DNA of 64,000 bases from Mesocentrotus franciscanus (GCA_037976565.1 CP137669.1:40760912-40824911), one strand, 5' to 3'. Positions 22,678-35,482 are shown, counted from the first letter of the stretch. Notes: a model not told the origin generated them from the sequence alone. Translations and numbers: made by a program.

Positions 22678-24228
22678 GTAATTTAGTCATATAACAAATA
22701 TGAATAAAAAATAAAAATGAAGAGGCAAGCAAACAGTGTGTTGTGTGTGGGAATTTGCAGTCAGTAACGTGGGCAGCAGCAAAGAGCATATTCATTTGCT
22801 ACAATTTACTGGTCTTTGAAAATTGAAATGAAATTCAATTTGTTGTATTTAAGATATTTGAAAGTTCTGACTATAACATCTTGCAGAGTAGTGGGAGGGA
22901 GAGGGAGAGAAAGAGAATTTATATTGTTCTCTTAACTTACACTAGATGTAAATCAATCTTTAAATTCCCTGTGCACTAGTGATGTTCCCTGATCTTTCCT
23001 TCTGCACTCCTACCTTGTATTAGATTTCTAAGCTGATAGTTGAATCAATTTAAACGATGATTGCAGTCTTAACCAAATGGTTAATGGGTAAACTGAGATG
23101 AATTATAGGTGGAGGATTTAACGATCCTTGCAGGTCATTTATCCCATTAAATCCATTAGCCCTCGAGAACCTCCCCCGAATCCTCTACCCGCTTGGCTCG
23201 CGCTCTCTCTCTCTTAAGCGTATGAGTGAAATGGGAGACCAAGCGCCTCTTGGCTTGATAAGTGGTGAGCCCTGAGGAACAGACATGTGAGCATCTGTAA
23301 AAACAGCGTACAGCAACATTCCTGGAACCGTTTTCCATGTTCACTTTGATTCCTATTCGTAGTGAATATATATCACTAACCATGGTGCAAGATCAACTGC
23401 TTTCTGGTCATGATTCAAGCCTCTGCGTAGGAAGCTTTCACCTCAATCAATTCTTAATAGATAGAAGTGCTGTTTACTTGGAAAGTTCAATGCAGACAAC
23501 ATTTGAAATGCTCTGCTAAGAAACAGAGGGGCCCTCTTTTCATTTAATAAATAAACATACACAATAAGTGCTTTGAATAGTCAGATGCAAAAATTTCATA
23601 TTCTCTCACTCTCAGCTTTGTTTTAGACGTTAAGTTCAGTTGGAAAAAAAATAACCTCAAACATTACCAACTTGGTTCTAAAGGTGGAAGCAGAAACTTC
23701 TTTTTTGGAATTTATTCTGACATTGATGTGCGTTTGAAATGAGCTTACTCGGCCATTAGCATTCAGTGACTAGCTTCGACAGAGTATCATATAGCAATGA
23801 CCAAGGAGATTTAGATATGAACATGTGACAGAGAAATGTGTCATCATTCATATCTTTCTTCTATGAAAAGCACATTTCTGTCTCCAAACTATATTCGTTG
23901 TATCCGCCTTTCCACACAATCTCTATCTATCTCTCCACATTAAACAAAGAATTTTCTAAAATGATATTTTACTTGGAAGACCGACTAATGGTTAAAAAAA
24001 AGGTACTGAATTTTCAGAGAGATGAGTTGTTTATCTATGGACACTTAAGAAAGACTTTGAGCCGATAAAGAAATTTAGCGTGTATAAATGTGGAAATTAT
24101 ATGAAGATTAAAAAAATTGCGTCTTCTAACCATTTAACTTTCAAAGTTAGAGTATTTATCTCATCTCCTAAATTTTGTATATAATGTGAACATGGTCGGT
24201 AACCTTCTTTCCATTATTTGTATTTATG
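22678..24228. other. Intron sequence, nothing recognised
   Basis: No repeat or coding feature recognised apart from a short GC- and CT-richer patch at 23155-23220. Confidence 0.45.
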
Positions 24229-24740
24229 GCTGACTGATAAGTAACTCAATTAATAATCAATGCTATTATACATCTTGGGGTCCAATTAACTGTCAGTGTG
24301 AACAAGGATTTACAACCCATCTTTTTGTTGGGAGCAAAGTGAGCATACAAAGGAATAGACATTGAAGGATGATACAAAACTCATTTCATTGATTCAATGA
24401 TAATTTTCATCTTGGGCTAGAATTCATGATGTGAACTGTCCCATATTCCTTCCTGTACACATGAGATTAAACATGGCATGGTAATATGCAAAGTTGATCA
24501 GTGCTAATGCGCATCTCCAACTCCAACTGTGAACTGTGTGAACACAGTCCCCAATCCATTTCCATGCTTTACCTACATATAGCTGGCTGATATGCAAAGT
24601 CAATCAATGTTGATACTCAGACATCTCAGACTCCAACTGACTGTGTGAACACAGTCCCCAACCCATTTTCCATACTATGCATACATAAGATTAAACATGG
24701 CTGGGTGATAAGCAACTCAATTCAATCAATGCTAATTGGG
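24229..24740. repeat. Degenerate tandem repeat, about 120-bp units
   Basis: The blocks agattaaacatgg-tg-tgata, gcaa--tcaatcaatg-t and actgtgtgaacacagtcccc, then aacccatttcca, recur three to four times in the same order. Units differ by small indels. Confidence 0.65.
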
Positions 24741-25593
24741 GGATAGCCAAGGCGATGATAGCGCCGTTGTCTGTCTCACTCTATAATTTGCTTCGTCTTG
24801 GGTTACACTTCTTTCTAGGAAAGAGGATGAGTTCAAGTCCTGCTACTTTCTGGCTCTAGATGAGTTTGTTGATTGAAATTGGAGACTTTCATAGTTCTAA
24901 CAAGGGAGGGTGGTGCAAAGGATATGAGATGATGCTATGGAGAAAAAAAAGATGACGACAAGAAAGGGGAAGGTTAAAATGGAGATTGATTTAATCCACA
25001 CCAAATATAGATCAATAAGATAGTGATATTTCAAGAGCAAGCAGGAATCCTTTGGACCTATATTCAGTATAATGATAGGTATGATGTGGCAGAAGTGATT
25101 GTAAAAGGATAGGTCTATCGATAGGGAAATTTAAGAGGGGGGATAAAATGGGACAAAGTTTTAAAAATGAAATTTTGCCCTTTAATATGTGCATCTTGTG
25201 TGTATTGACCTGTCACATGTTGTAGAACGGAATCAGTCTTGCATGGTCCAATGAAGTAGATAATGCAGAACTGTCTGTTACAAGAACCAAGAGTTTTATC
25301 CTTTAGTAGCTCTTGGCTTGAATATATTTGTATGATATGTATGATATATTTCATGTAACGGTCAGCTTTATCAAATTGTTTGAAGGTTGGTCCATTGCAA
25401 ACAAATTCTTTCATTGTATATTTATCCATAGAGATAAACAAGCTTCAGTACATCTCTATATTGTTCATATTGTATTTTATAAATAGCTTATGCCATCCCT
25501 GGATGTAAGATCAGAGAGCAGGAGAGCTGTCTCATCAAAGCCCTAGATCTCTGATACATGTTGACATTCAATGTTTGTTTCAATCATGTTTAG

Positions 25594-25734
25594 GATGCCA
25601 AGCTCAGCGTTCTGTGTGACATGGGTTCAAAGGATGTTCCTCTAGAAGATAAGACACTCACAGTGGTCTATGGATCAGAGATTGTTAGTCTCAATTTCAC
25701 CAACTTCTGTGGGACATCAGCGAAAGTCGCTCAG
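25594..25734 (+). CDS. PLCB4: PLC-beta exon 3 (end of PH domain)
   Basis: This exon has 47 codons, phase 0/0; acceptor catgtttag, donor CAG|gtaagc. The peptide starts DAKLSVLCDMG and includes LEDKTLTVVYGSEIVSLNF, which matches the PLC-beta PH segment with a conserved TVVYG-(D/E)-(I/L)V block. It ends TSAKVAQ, so that the next exon's QW supplies the usual (K/Q)-W of the C-terminal PH helix. An open frame runs on into the intron to 25917, but the donor and the next exon show that this extension is intronic. Confidence 0.94.
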
Positions 25735-28195
25735 GTAAGCATCATATTACATCCTTCCGCATCGCACCAATCAGAAATTCAAAATTTTCGTTGTTTGCCT
25801 GATGGAGAAGGCAGCAATGAATTATCAGAATTATGTTACAGAGACCATATCAGAATGCCTACTATCACATTGGTGATAAAGATTTATGAAGTCTATCCTT
25901 TTTTTAATCTCCTGTAGAATAAATTTGAGCAGAAGATCATTCTTAGATACCTGTAGCATGAAGAATAGCTTAACATCTTCCCTAGATAACACATGCATAC
26001 ATCAATGATGATCTCTCATGAAAGATCTATAGTTATGTGATCTTGTGGGTGTAGAACAACTGGAATGTATGAGGTTACTGTTTCAATAAGTTTTCATGAA
26101 GAAAAGAATGAGAATTTTGCATTGTTACTTGCGATCAGAAATCTATCACCATCCTGTTTAGAAGGGATGAAATGCTCTGAGCTTTTAGATACATCTGAAT
26201 GTGTCTTTATCCATCTACTTTGAGAAACCTTGCAAGTGCTATGTCGCCATTGTTGAATGGTTTAAGTCTGTCAATTATAATAATTGGTAGAAAAGCTGGG
26301 GCGTCTTATCACATTAGAGATCTTTAGGGAACTGAACTAAGCGGCTACTGCGATGCGTCAAGATCTACTAGCATGACATACATGTACAAGTAGTCTAAAG
26401 GTTCAGACAACTTCTTCCTGCAGGGCAGTTTATTGAAACTTCGCTGAGAAGGGTCCCAATTTCAGTTTGTGCTGGACACTGGAAGAGTCTTTTAGGAATG
26501 GAATGGATTATGAGCTCATTGATAACATTTAAGATTTTAGGCTGATTATGCCCATTAGGAAAGAAAAAAAAGGGGGGGGGGTGTCCTAAATTCTATGTGT
26601 GAGTCAAAGATACTGTACCTATCAGATATTAGTGATGTGGGTTTTTTGGGGGTGGGGTTGCCTTATCAGTTATAACATATTTACATGTATTTATTCAACA
26701 TTTTGTACAGAGCCTCTTCCATGCACTGTGTACTGTACAACAACTTATTATTTTTGTTACATCACAAAATAATATCCATGCAACAATTTTTCATCATTTA
26801 TGTATGCCATCAGTAGGTTAGAAATGTCATTTGTTCAGAACATAACTATCCTTACTAGTTTCAAGATATACTTTTTACTGTGATTCTTTAACCTTCTTGT
26901 GTGTGAACAACTAGTGACTGGCTAGAATTTTCACAGTGGAGTGGACAGCATGCCCTATGCAAGTGTAGAATGGTAATAAAATCCAATGACCGGGTTATAA
27001 TACATTGTAAAGGCCTTTGATCTTGTAACTAGAACGCTCTGTATAAATGCAGGTATTACCGTTGTTATTGCCATAAACATGAAGGTGTGGTGTATTGCGT
27101 TCTGGTAAAGTTGAGTGATCTACAGTACAAGTGACACAGGCTGAAAATAATGCCGGTACCAAAATTCACAGAGTCCTTTATCTTGAAAAAAAAACACTTT
27201 TACCGAAATGGGTTGTCATAAATTTTCATGAAACATTAACGTGCCTGTTCAAAGAAAATCACAAATATGGCAAATAACGTATCACTAGAAACTGGTAAGC
27301 TAACAGATGGCCATCGTACAAGTTTTAGGTCAACTACATATCGGGTGATTTATAAAAATACAAATAAAACCACCTCCATAGCATCTGGGATATGCGAGAA
27401 ATTCTCCAGAAAAATAACGATGTTTTAATGCCGTCACAATATGAACCAATCCTGCCCAAGCAGACAGCATCCCATAAAGAATGAACATAATTGCAATGCT
27501 ATTATTAATGAGTTTAGTGTATATACAGTAAATGTGATGGAATTTTACACCATTCAAAAAGGATATGAAACCGATTCTGATAACTAAATTCTTTTATTTT
27601 TAAATAAACAGGATAGGGGTTAATGAACAATCAAAGAAACCACACTTTCAAATTAAAAAAACCCCAGAATGATAGCATGGACGGCATTTGTTCCCTCTTG
27701 AAACGCCGAACATACCGCGGTGTATGCAGCTGAAAATACAATGGCGTCTTATTTTGTTTACAAGCGACGGATTCCCTTATTTTTTTTATCGCTGCATTTT
27801 TCATCAAAATAATACCATGCGCGGGGTTTAGAGTGAGGCAATAGATTAAACATTTAGCCTGACGGTAGTGAAGTAAGAGAAATAACTGAAGAGAAGATGA
27901 CAAACAGTCACTGAAAATGTGTGAGATGTCATGGGACATCGTCTGCTTGTGCAAATCATGTTCAACATGTGACGTCACACCTCTCAGCAGCGATCGGAGA
28001 GCTTTTCAGGTGCTAAGCGTTTTGTAATTGATAATAATCATTACTTCGAATGTTTCCAAGCATTGAATTTTGATAACCTTGTCCAATCAAAGTTTCACAT
28101 TTGCAATAATGACAATAAAGTTAGTTTTTAAAATCAATGAACCTTCTCTTTAATGCTAGTAGCATGTAACCCTCACCATCTTTGTATAGCACCAG
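25735..28195. other. Intron sequence, nothing recognised
   Basis: It contains poly-G/poly-A runs near 26563-26582. No gene-like frame and no RNA gene. Confidence 0.45.
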
Positions 28196-28410
28196 TATGC
28201 TCACATGGGACCATTGTAGTTTTAAACTTGGCAAAACTCTTTTAAACAATGACAAGGGTTAACACAGGACCAAAACACTGATTATTCAAAGTTCTAAAAG
28301 CTGGTGTAATCTCAAAGTTTTGCATTCACATGGCACACAACTCTATATGAGGACCCTCCTGCTGCTCTAGTTATAACGCTAACCTTAAGATCGCACGTGG
28401 TGTTTAACTT
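28196..28410 (+). repeat. Dispersed repeat family G, copy 1
   Basis: The order of blocks is gctcacatgggaccattgta, gttttaaacttgg, then gcattcacatggcacacaac, gaggaccctcctgctg and ccttaagatc. It is shared in diverged form with 32595-32850 and 58005-58170. Boundaries are approximate. Confidence 0.5.
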
Positions 28411-28523
28411 TGATGGCAAAGTGATATCCATTCAACTTGCAAGAAATAGAGGTTTATATGGTGTATGATCAAAACAGACATGTACTTACGATAGTGATTG
28501 GATACTTGTTCCAGGCTTTATTG

Positions 28524-28615
28524 TATCCCCCGGCACTATGCCGGTGGGGTACTTTGGATTCAGCAGCGTTACGCTGCGTCCGCAGCCGCGGCTGTAGCCG
28601 CGGCCGTGTCATATA
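28524..28615. repeat. GC-rich palindromic head of the satellite block
   Basis: Stacked palindromes: cccccggcac-tatgccggtgggg, cagcgttacgctg and ccgcggctgtagccgcgg. Strikingly GC-rich against an AT-rich background, and directly followed by the 157-bp tandem units. Confidence 0.75.
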
Positions 28616-28618
28616 CTT

Positions 28619-29325
28619 GTGTGCGCTCTAACTGCCACATTTGTTGACGTATTTCTTTCAAATTTTGTATGGAGGTGTATCTTGGTATAATCTAGTACAC
28701 ACCTATAACTTTTGGTGATACTGCCCCCATTGTTCCGTCTTCCATAGGGTAAAAGTCCATATTTTTGTGGATGGTTTGTGTGCGCTCTATAGGCCACATT
28801 TCTCAAGGGATTTTGTTCAAATTTTGAACGAAGGTGTATCTTGGTACGATCTACAAGCCTATAGATTTTGCTGATGCTGCCTCCAGTGTTCCGTCTTCTA
28901 TAGGGTAAAAGGTTATATTTTGATAGATATCTTGTGTGCACTCTAGTGTGTGGTCTAACTGCATCATTTTCTACACATCTACACTTTTGGGCGATGCTGC
29001 CCTCATTGTTCTGTCTTTTATATGGTAAAAGGTCATATGTCTTTTATGCGCTCTAAATGCGACATTTCTTGACGGATTTATTTCAAATGTTGTATGGAGG
29101 TGTGTCTTAGTACAATCTACACATCTTTAGTGTTTGGTGATGCTGCCACCTGTGTTCCGTCTGTTATAGGGTCAAAGGTCGTATTTTGGTGGCTGTCTTT
29201 TGTGCGCTCTAACTGCCACATTTCTTAAAAGATTTCTTTCAAATTTTCTACAGAGATGCATTATACTCTAATCTACACACATATTGGTTTGGTGATGCTG
29301 CTCCTATCCTAGTCTTGACAAGAGT
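28619..29325. repeat. 157-bp tandem satellite, about 4.5 units
   Basis: gtgcgctct-type unit starts are at 28621, 28780, 28936, 29046 and 29202 (spacings 159, 156, 110, 156; the third unit has lost about 46 bp). Each unit carries gccacatttcttga, caaattttgtatggaggtgt, ctacacac, tggtgatgctgcc and gttccgtctt-tatagggt. The long antisense frame (28609-28941) follows the repeat and is not a gene. Confidence 0.88.
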
Positions 29326-29940
29326 CCAAGCCACTAGTGGCGATCTCTACGTCATCCTTTTGTTTCAGGGAGGGGAAAGGGGATCTTTGTCCCTCCTTCG
29401 AACATAAGGATGACACAAAATCACTGCCACTGCCAGGGGATACATTCCCATTGCGCGGCAATACAGATTGCGATATTTCTAGATTTGTTAGAGATGTAGG
29501 GTTAGCTACTTGTAGGTCTTAGCTTTTAAATGCGTTTTAGGTTAGGTTAAAGGTTAGTGGTAGTATAAGTTAAAATATTGTGGTTCATTTGGTTGGGAAT
29601 TTGATTAGTATTACAAATTAACCAGAGAGCAATACGTGCCAGAGCCTATGTCATGCAGTCACCTTTAGTACATGTATATTGAATATAGATAGTTAATTGA
29701 TTACCGTAGTGACAACCTTTCTGTATCACTCACGTACAGTGTATCGAAATTTGAGGATAATAAATGTACAATGTACGTCACTCAGTTTGTTTTCATTGTC
29801 TGTACTATACTGCATTAACCTTGACTTTTGATGTGTTTGAGATATTAATCAAAACCTTTTTCATAATGCCAGAGAGATGCACCAAATAGCCGGAAATACA
29901 CTCTCGATTTATAATAGGTTTTCATAGCATAAGGGTAAAA
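29326..29940. other. Intron sequence, nothing recognised
   Basis: A short frame at 29337-29522 has no known motif. The rest is AT-rich. Confidence 0.4.
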
Positions 29941-29944
29941 GATA

Positions 29945-30545
29945 TGGTATACACAATAAGAATGATAATAATAGTATTAAAAAACGGTGCTTATAAAGCG
30001 CTTACCACCAAAATATCTAAGTGCTATAACAAACAAAATACAATGATAAACAATTACATATTAAACAAAACAAAAAATTACAAATAAACCTACAAATTAC
30101 AATACATCTGAAATATACACCAATGTGAACAGAGTAAGTTAATCATCAAAAGCAATTCTGAATAAATGAATCTTGAGACAAGTTTTGAATTGGTTGACAG
30201 TCTCACAGTTTTTGACATGTAAAGGTAGTTTGTTCCAAAGTTCAGCAGAAGCTTTGCAAAAAGAGCGATGACCATAAGAAAGAGTTGACACCGAAGTAGA
30301 CACGAGGTTTGATTGTGAAGATGACCGTAGATTGCGTGAGGGTTTGTATTCCCAGATAAGTTCTTGCAGATAGATTGGTACCAATTCATGAATACATTTA
30401 TAAGTTAAAACCAAGATTTTGTACATAAAGCAGTATATCACCAGCAACCAATGCAATTTGCGAAGTACTGAAGTGGTGTGTTCACAAGAACGTGTGCGTG
30501 TTACAAGCCTGGCAGCAGAGTTTTAAAATGTATCTGCAGAATTTT
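29945..30545 (-). mobile_element. LINE remnant: C-terminal tail of a CR1/L2/Jockey-type reverse transcriptase plus 3' end
   Basis: Read on the - strand from about 30540, the fragment gives NSAARLVTRTRSCEHTTSVL, LHWLLVIYCFMYKILVLTYK, YLQELIWEYKPSRNLRSSSQ and LWNKLPLHVKNCETVNQFKT, ending LKIHLFRIAFDD and a stop at 30139. The AARLVTRT, LHWL-V, FKILLLTYK and LWN-LP pattern is the conserved region after the RT core of CR1-like elements. Only this tail remains, and a stop lies just before NSAARL. The 3' part has ttataaagcgcttaccacca, a tail also seen at 41640. Confidence 0.9.
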
Positions 30546-31176
30546 CAGAGGGCAAATTATGTTTGTAATGGCCAATAAACAGTAATTTGAATAATCACTA
30601 TAATGTTCTCCTTTCTTGCTTTTCGTACGAACTACAGCAGTAATTTCGAAGCAATCTAAAAGTGATTTAGTCAGAGCAGGCTATAAGTCTTCCTAATGAG
30701 ACTACATGCCGATAGCTCAGAGCTATGTAGTTTGATGCTAGACAGTCCTCTGTTAGTCCTCTGTTTTGTTTTCTCTCCTCTCCTACTTGAGCCATTGCCA
30801 AGGGATAGTGGTGATTTATTTATGAAATATACTGCTAAAAAGATGGAAGCCAGTAGCTGCGATGCTTTTCCGTTTTGCTCGAAGAGCTATATTTTACATA
30901 GCTAAGTGCTCTCCTATATTACTGCCAATAACCCCAGTCAGAATATGTAATGCTCTTGTATTATTTTAAAGCAAAGAGAGAAAATGAGAAACCAAGTGCT
31001 TTTATCAAGGGATTTCATTATTCGGAGTGTCCCTATTTTCTTTATTCTTGTCGAAATTAAAAGAGTGCACAATGTTGGCTTTCCCAACCATGGCAAGGCT
31101 AGTATTAGTTTGCAGGCACAAACCTTTGACAGTCATCTGCACAGTGAGACTAAAGGCTAACAGCATAGGCTCTGTA
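30546..31176. other. Intron sequence, nothing recognised
   Basis: The - strand of the first 80 bp may be more LINE sequence, too decayed to read. No other feature. Confidence 0.4.
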
Positions 31177-31665
31177 CTTAAAGTCCCTGTCGGAAGTGAA
31201 AAATGAAATAGATGAATTATATATCAAAGGAAAGCTTAATACAAGCCATAGATTACAATAATACCAATTATATGCTACTTTAGTGCCTGTCAGACGAGAA
31301 ACAGCTCTATAAAAACTTGAAATCTAAAGCTTTGAAAATCGGGAGATGTCGACCTAAAAACTAGCTATCGTATTGATGACATCATATGTGGAGTACACAT
31401 ATTCACAATGACTTTGCATTAATTAAGCATGGCTCATCGCCTCAGCTATAGAGGCGAGCCGATCGGGTGCACATATTTTGTCGTCAGGGTAACTGCGGCA
31501 AATTTGACCCCTGTTGACCTGTAATTTGGAGAGGTGCGGAAAATAAGGTTTTAATTCGCTTTTGTGCAATACTGAAAGGGAAAATATTTTGAATTCCTTG
31601 TATTCTATGTTCATTCAGCTTTCCATTGGTAAAAAGTTGTATTTTCATCGGATAGGGTCTTTAAG
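31177..31665. mobile_element. MITE-like element, family I (CTTAAAG ends)
   Basis: The left end cttaaagtccctgtcgga and right end tcatcggatagggtctttaag are imperfect inverses over about 20 bp. The interior has no coding capacity; the antisense frame at 31423-31614 lacks motifs. Confidence 0.6.
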
Positions 31666-31989
31666 CTGCTCTGGACACTGACAGACAGAGCTAGGTTCTG
31701 CTAAAGAGTACTTCTGCTTCTATGCTGATACTCGTTGAAAGCCTTTTCAGCAACTAAACGAGGAAATTATGGCGTGGTGTCTCTCGTGGTGGTCACAATT
31801 GACAAGTGCATTAATTGTAATTAAGATCACTTAATATACATGTTGATATATTAACCTGTAGGATGATAGATTATATGTTTTCCATTGTGCATTTGGATAT
31901 ATTTTTTATCCAATTTATGACAGAGATACTTGTAGAGTCTTACATATATACTAACAACATGAGAGATGGCTTCTAAGTAGTCTACTAGA

Positions 31990-32042
31990 ATACTGCATCT
32001 GATGAGAGATAGAAGGGCATTCATTCTGTGTTAAATAAGTTT
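31990..32042. repeat. Hairpin repeat family H, left-arm fragment
   Basis: agatagaagggcattcattc then tgtgttaaat matches the left arm and loop of the full copy at 51413 (agccagaagggcattaagtc, then tgtgtaaat). The right arm is absent. Confidence 0.45.
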
Positions 32043-32435
32043 TCAAGCGATTTTTTGAAGCTAGAATTACAAACATGAATCACAAATCAAACACCGTTAC
32101 AAAACACGGTTACTGCGGGAGATCGTTCAAGCGAATTTCCATCAATGCTGATTCTCGCTCATTTCAAGCCCACCCAGGAAGAATAGATATAGATAGCGAT
32201 AATATATATAATAGATAACGATGTCATAGAATCATGATTGAGATCTCCGTTGCATTCAAGCGATTTTTAGCAACCGTGATTCTACAGAATCACTTTGCGT
32301 TTTTAAACACGTCTATTTTTACGACTGACAAAAAATCGCTTGAAATCGCTTGAACGCAACCGTGTTTTAAACTAAACGTCTTTGAAAAAAAAATCGTTTC
32401 TAGCGTGAAAAAGTGTCGCTTGAACGCACCCTAAA
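32043..32435. repeat. Element with TCAAGCGATTTTT inverted repeats
   Basis: tcaagcgattttt occurs at about 32043 and 32260, and its inverse (aaaaaatcgcttga, atcgcttgaacgc, gtcgcttgaacgcaccct) at 32330-32432. Several arms make nested inverted pairs. Probably a decayed DNA element; the ends are not certain. Confidence 0.5.
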
Positions 32436-32594
32436 ACCCATCAGACTCTCAGCAGATGCTTTATCTGCTTCCTCTATGCTTGTGGATTGAAAGTATAATA
32501 TATTGCAGGACTGCACACAGCTGTGACTGACAACTTGGTGTAAATTGATCAGGGTGTGGTGAAAAATAATCGTTGTGATCATGAGAAGGGTTAT

Positions 32595-32850
32595 GTTATT
32601 TGATGAAAGCTATGTTCACAAGGGACCATCATAGTTTTCAACTTTAAGTTTGTGAAACCTCCGAGTTATTAACGGACAACGATGAGGGATCATGTAGGAC
32701 GGAAACATCAAGTTGTTAAAAGTTAAAAGTTTTAAACTGCAAGCGGGTGAAACCTTGAAGTTGATTGCATCCGCATGGTACAACTTCAAGAGATGACCTC
32801 CTGGCTGTTTGTAGTTATCGATGTTAAACCTTATTGATCGTTCACGGATT
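32595..32850 (+). repeat. Dispersed repeat family G, copy 2
   Basis: It carries gttcacaagggaccatcata, gttttcaactttaagtttgt, gtgaaaccttgaagttgatt, catccgcatggtacaacttc and gatgacctcctggctg in the family G order. Confidence 0.5.
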
Positions 32851-33428
32851 ATAACTTTCAGTAAACTTAAAGTTTCATAACCCTGCGTGTGTCCGCTCAG
32901 TTCCTAACTACAAGATATCTTCCAATTTGAAAAACGTGATCTAAACTTACAGTTAACGGACTGTAGTGTTGACTCACGTTTAATGACTAGAATTATTACA
33001 CTCAAATATCCACCTCTTCATTAAATGAAAACATGATAATATTGTAACTATCGATAAATGAATGCACAAAATGTATTTTATAATGAAACTAGATTGTCAT
33101 TTCTCTTTTGTGAATGAATTGATTTGTTTATTCTTTTTTTTATTTCTACAAAATGAGGGTACCGGTAGTGCCTTGTGGTACTCTATAAATCAATGGACTA
33201 TGGTTTAACCTAGTTTGTTGTCGGTCTATTGTGTTTTGTTTGCTGAAGAGGCCTTCTTCGTATTAGCAAATTTAGTGTTGAATTGTCTATTTTACTGACT
33301 GACAATACTTTTTTTTATCAGTAATTGATGTTCAATTTAAAACGAGTATTGCACCATTAAACAATCATAGTCTTTTTGTAATGTTCATATCTACTAAAGA
33401 TCAGTAATCGCACACATCACATTGAATT
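32851..33428. other. Intron sequence, nothing recognised
   Basis: AT-rich sequence without recognised features. Confidence 0.4.
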
Positions 33429-33534
33429 AGAGAGAGAGAGAGAGAGACAGAAAGAGACAGAGAGAAAGGGAGACAGAGAGACAGAAAGAAGGAGAGAGAG
33501 AGAGAGAGAGAGATGGAGAGAGAGAGGGAGAGGG
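33429..33534. repeat. (GA)n microsatellite
   Basis: About 106 bp of gagaga with aca and atg interruptions. Confidence 0.93.
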
Positions 33535-35291
33535 TGTGTCACTTTGAGACTTAAGAATTATAAACAGAATCATTATTGGATCTGACTCGATGTGAGAAGC
33601 AAATATGAATATTCCAGTAAGAAATTGTGCAGTATTGCATATGAAGGTGTATTGTTGCATACCAATTTGATAATGCCAACCAATTTTGTGCGCATGAAGT
33701 AATTTTCTGGATGTGCATCTCATGGTGTCATGTTCTAACGTGATATTTTCCCATTTGTAAGCGTTCCTGCATGCAAGGAAAGAATTGTAGTTTCCGATGT
33801 ATCCTTTTGAGCTGCTAATTCTTGCAGATTTTTTTTCCGTTTGAATCTCTGCGTAGACCTAGACCTAATGGGGCATTATCTCTGATTCTTTCAACTATGG
33901 TTGGCATTATTCTTTCTTTCAGCAGACAAGTATTGCATGTAACAAGCTATAACCAAAACAAATACCATACTAATAGTGTAGCAGCACCTCCTCTGAACAT
34001 CAACTATCTTGTTGAATATTATGTGGCTTACTTATTGTACTTATTATACCTGCATATTTGCAAATTCCCTTTTTGTTTTAGTACAAGATTGCATAAGATT
34101 TTATAATAACTTGTGATCACATGCTAAGTATTATAGAATGAATGCTAAATGATTTATCCTTGACTTCATAGAAATAGATTTTGACCGCCCACATCTTGCT
34201 GTTTTAGTTTGGAAGTGTTTTGAAAACAAAATCTATAGCCTATGATTCAGTTTTGCCAAGACAAACCAAGAAAAACATGGTTAGTACAATAAAATTAATA
34301 ATGAACTTTATACAGAATTGTCATACATTTTTGTGCTTTTGGCAGTTTACATGTATGATCAACACATGGTTAGACTTCAAAGCCGTGGTGCTATATGAGC
34401 AAGATTCATGTGAATTCATTGTAAATTGTATGAGTTACTACCCCTTCGGCCTCAGCTTTCAGTGACAGCTAAACACAGCCTATGCAAGTCACACCCAGGT
34501 AACCTAGGTTTATGATCTTTAACCACAGAGATAGAAAGAGCAAACATTACTTTCTATTGGAATGAATGGCAAGGCCCTTTTTGTGTTAATACAGAGGGGG
34601 AGTATTTCTTTCTAATTATCACCGATTCCTGGCAGTCTTATGATGAAGCCTTGGCTCCTTTTGATGAAGTCTTTCTCCACTCCTTGGCAGTAGTTTCTAT
34701 GGTGATTGTGGTTACCATAGTGACCTGTGTTTGTGCTGTAAGGCAAGTTGAAGATGGTGTTACAGGTGATGTAGTCTGATGGTGATGTATTAAGATGCTA
34801 TCAAGCCAAGCATTCTAGCCTCCGCCCAATTTCCTCATGTTAAGGCAAATTCTGGAAGAGAGTTAAATCCTTGTCTTTGCTTTGATGCTTTGATGGATGT
34901 GGATTTGCGGGGAAGCCTAGGGGTATCAAAATGATCCTATGTTGCAGGAGAAAGAATGTGGAATTGGCACTGATGCACTTGTGTAGAAATTACCTAGGGG
35001 TCCTTTGATGATAACATGACAAGCACAAATGCTACAAATCATTATTCCATGGATATGCATAAAAAAGTAGTAATTTATGTTTCGTCCAAGTATATAAGAC
35101 TTAGACAAAGTCAAATGATGTAGATGGTTGCTATTGCATTTTAAGGAAAACTTATTAGCAAATTGCTCTAAGAGAGAGCAGATAATCAGAGAAGGAGATT
35201 GGTGAAAATATGAATGAAAGCAGACAAACAATAAGGAAGTTGTGAGTATGTGACTGTCAAATTGACTAAATCAGTAATACCACTGTGATGT
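33535..35291. other. Intron sequence, nothing recognised
   Basis: The frames at 33822-34106 and 34220-34465 lack recognisable domains or splice-consistent similarity. No RNA gene seen. Confidence 0.4.
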
Positions 35292-35450
35292 GAAGAAGAA
35301 GAAGGAGGAGGAGGAGGAGGAGGAGGAGGAGGAGGAGGAGAGAGGAGGAGGAGGAGGAGGAGGAGGAGGAGGAGGAGGAGGAGGAGGAGGAGGAGGAGGA
35401 GGAGGAGGAGGAGGAGGAGGAGGAGGAGGAGGAGGAGGAGGAGGAGGAGG

Positions 35451-35482
<32 letters not shown>
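35292..35482. repeat. (GGA)n array with GA and G-run tail
   Basis: About 155 bp of uninterrupted ggagga units, one aga interruption at 35341, then gagaga and a G7 run. All three frames on each strand are homopolymer-like (poly-Gly, poly-Pro, poly-Glu, poly-Leu) and are not genes. The purine strand could form triplex or G-rich structure. Confidence 0.97.

Noticed and set aside
24737..24870. tRNA-like A and B boxes (gatagccaaggcgatg and gagttcaagtcctgc)
   Set aside because: Box spacing is too wide for a tRNA and no second copy was seen.
28619..29325. CRISPR-like array of direct repeats
   Set aside because: The units are contiguous 157-bp tandem copies without unique spacers, and the window is eukaryotic.
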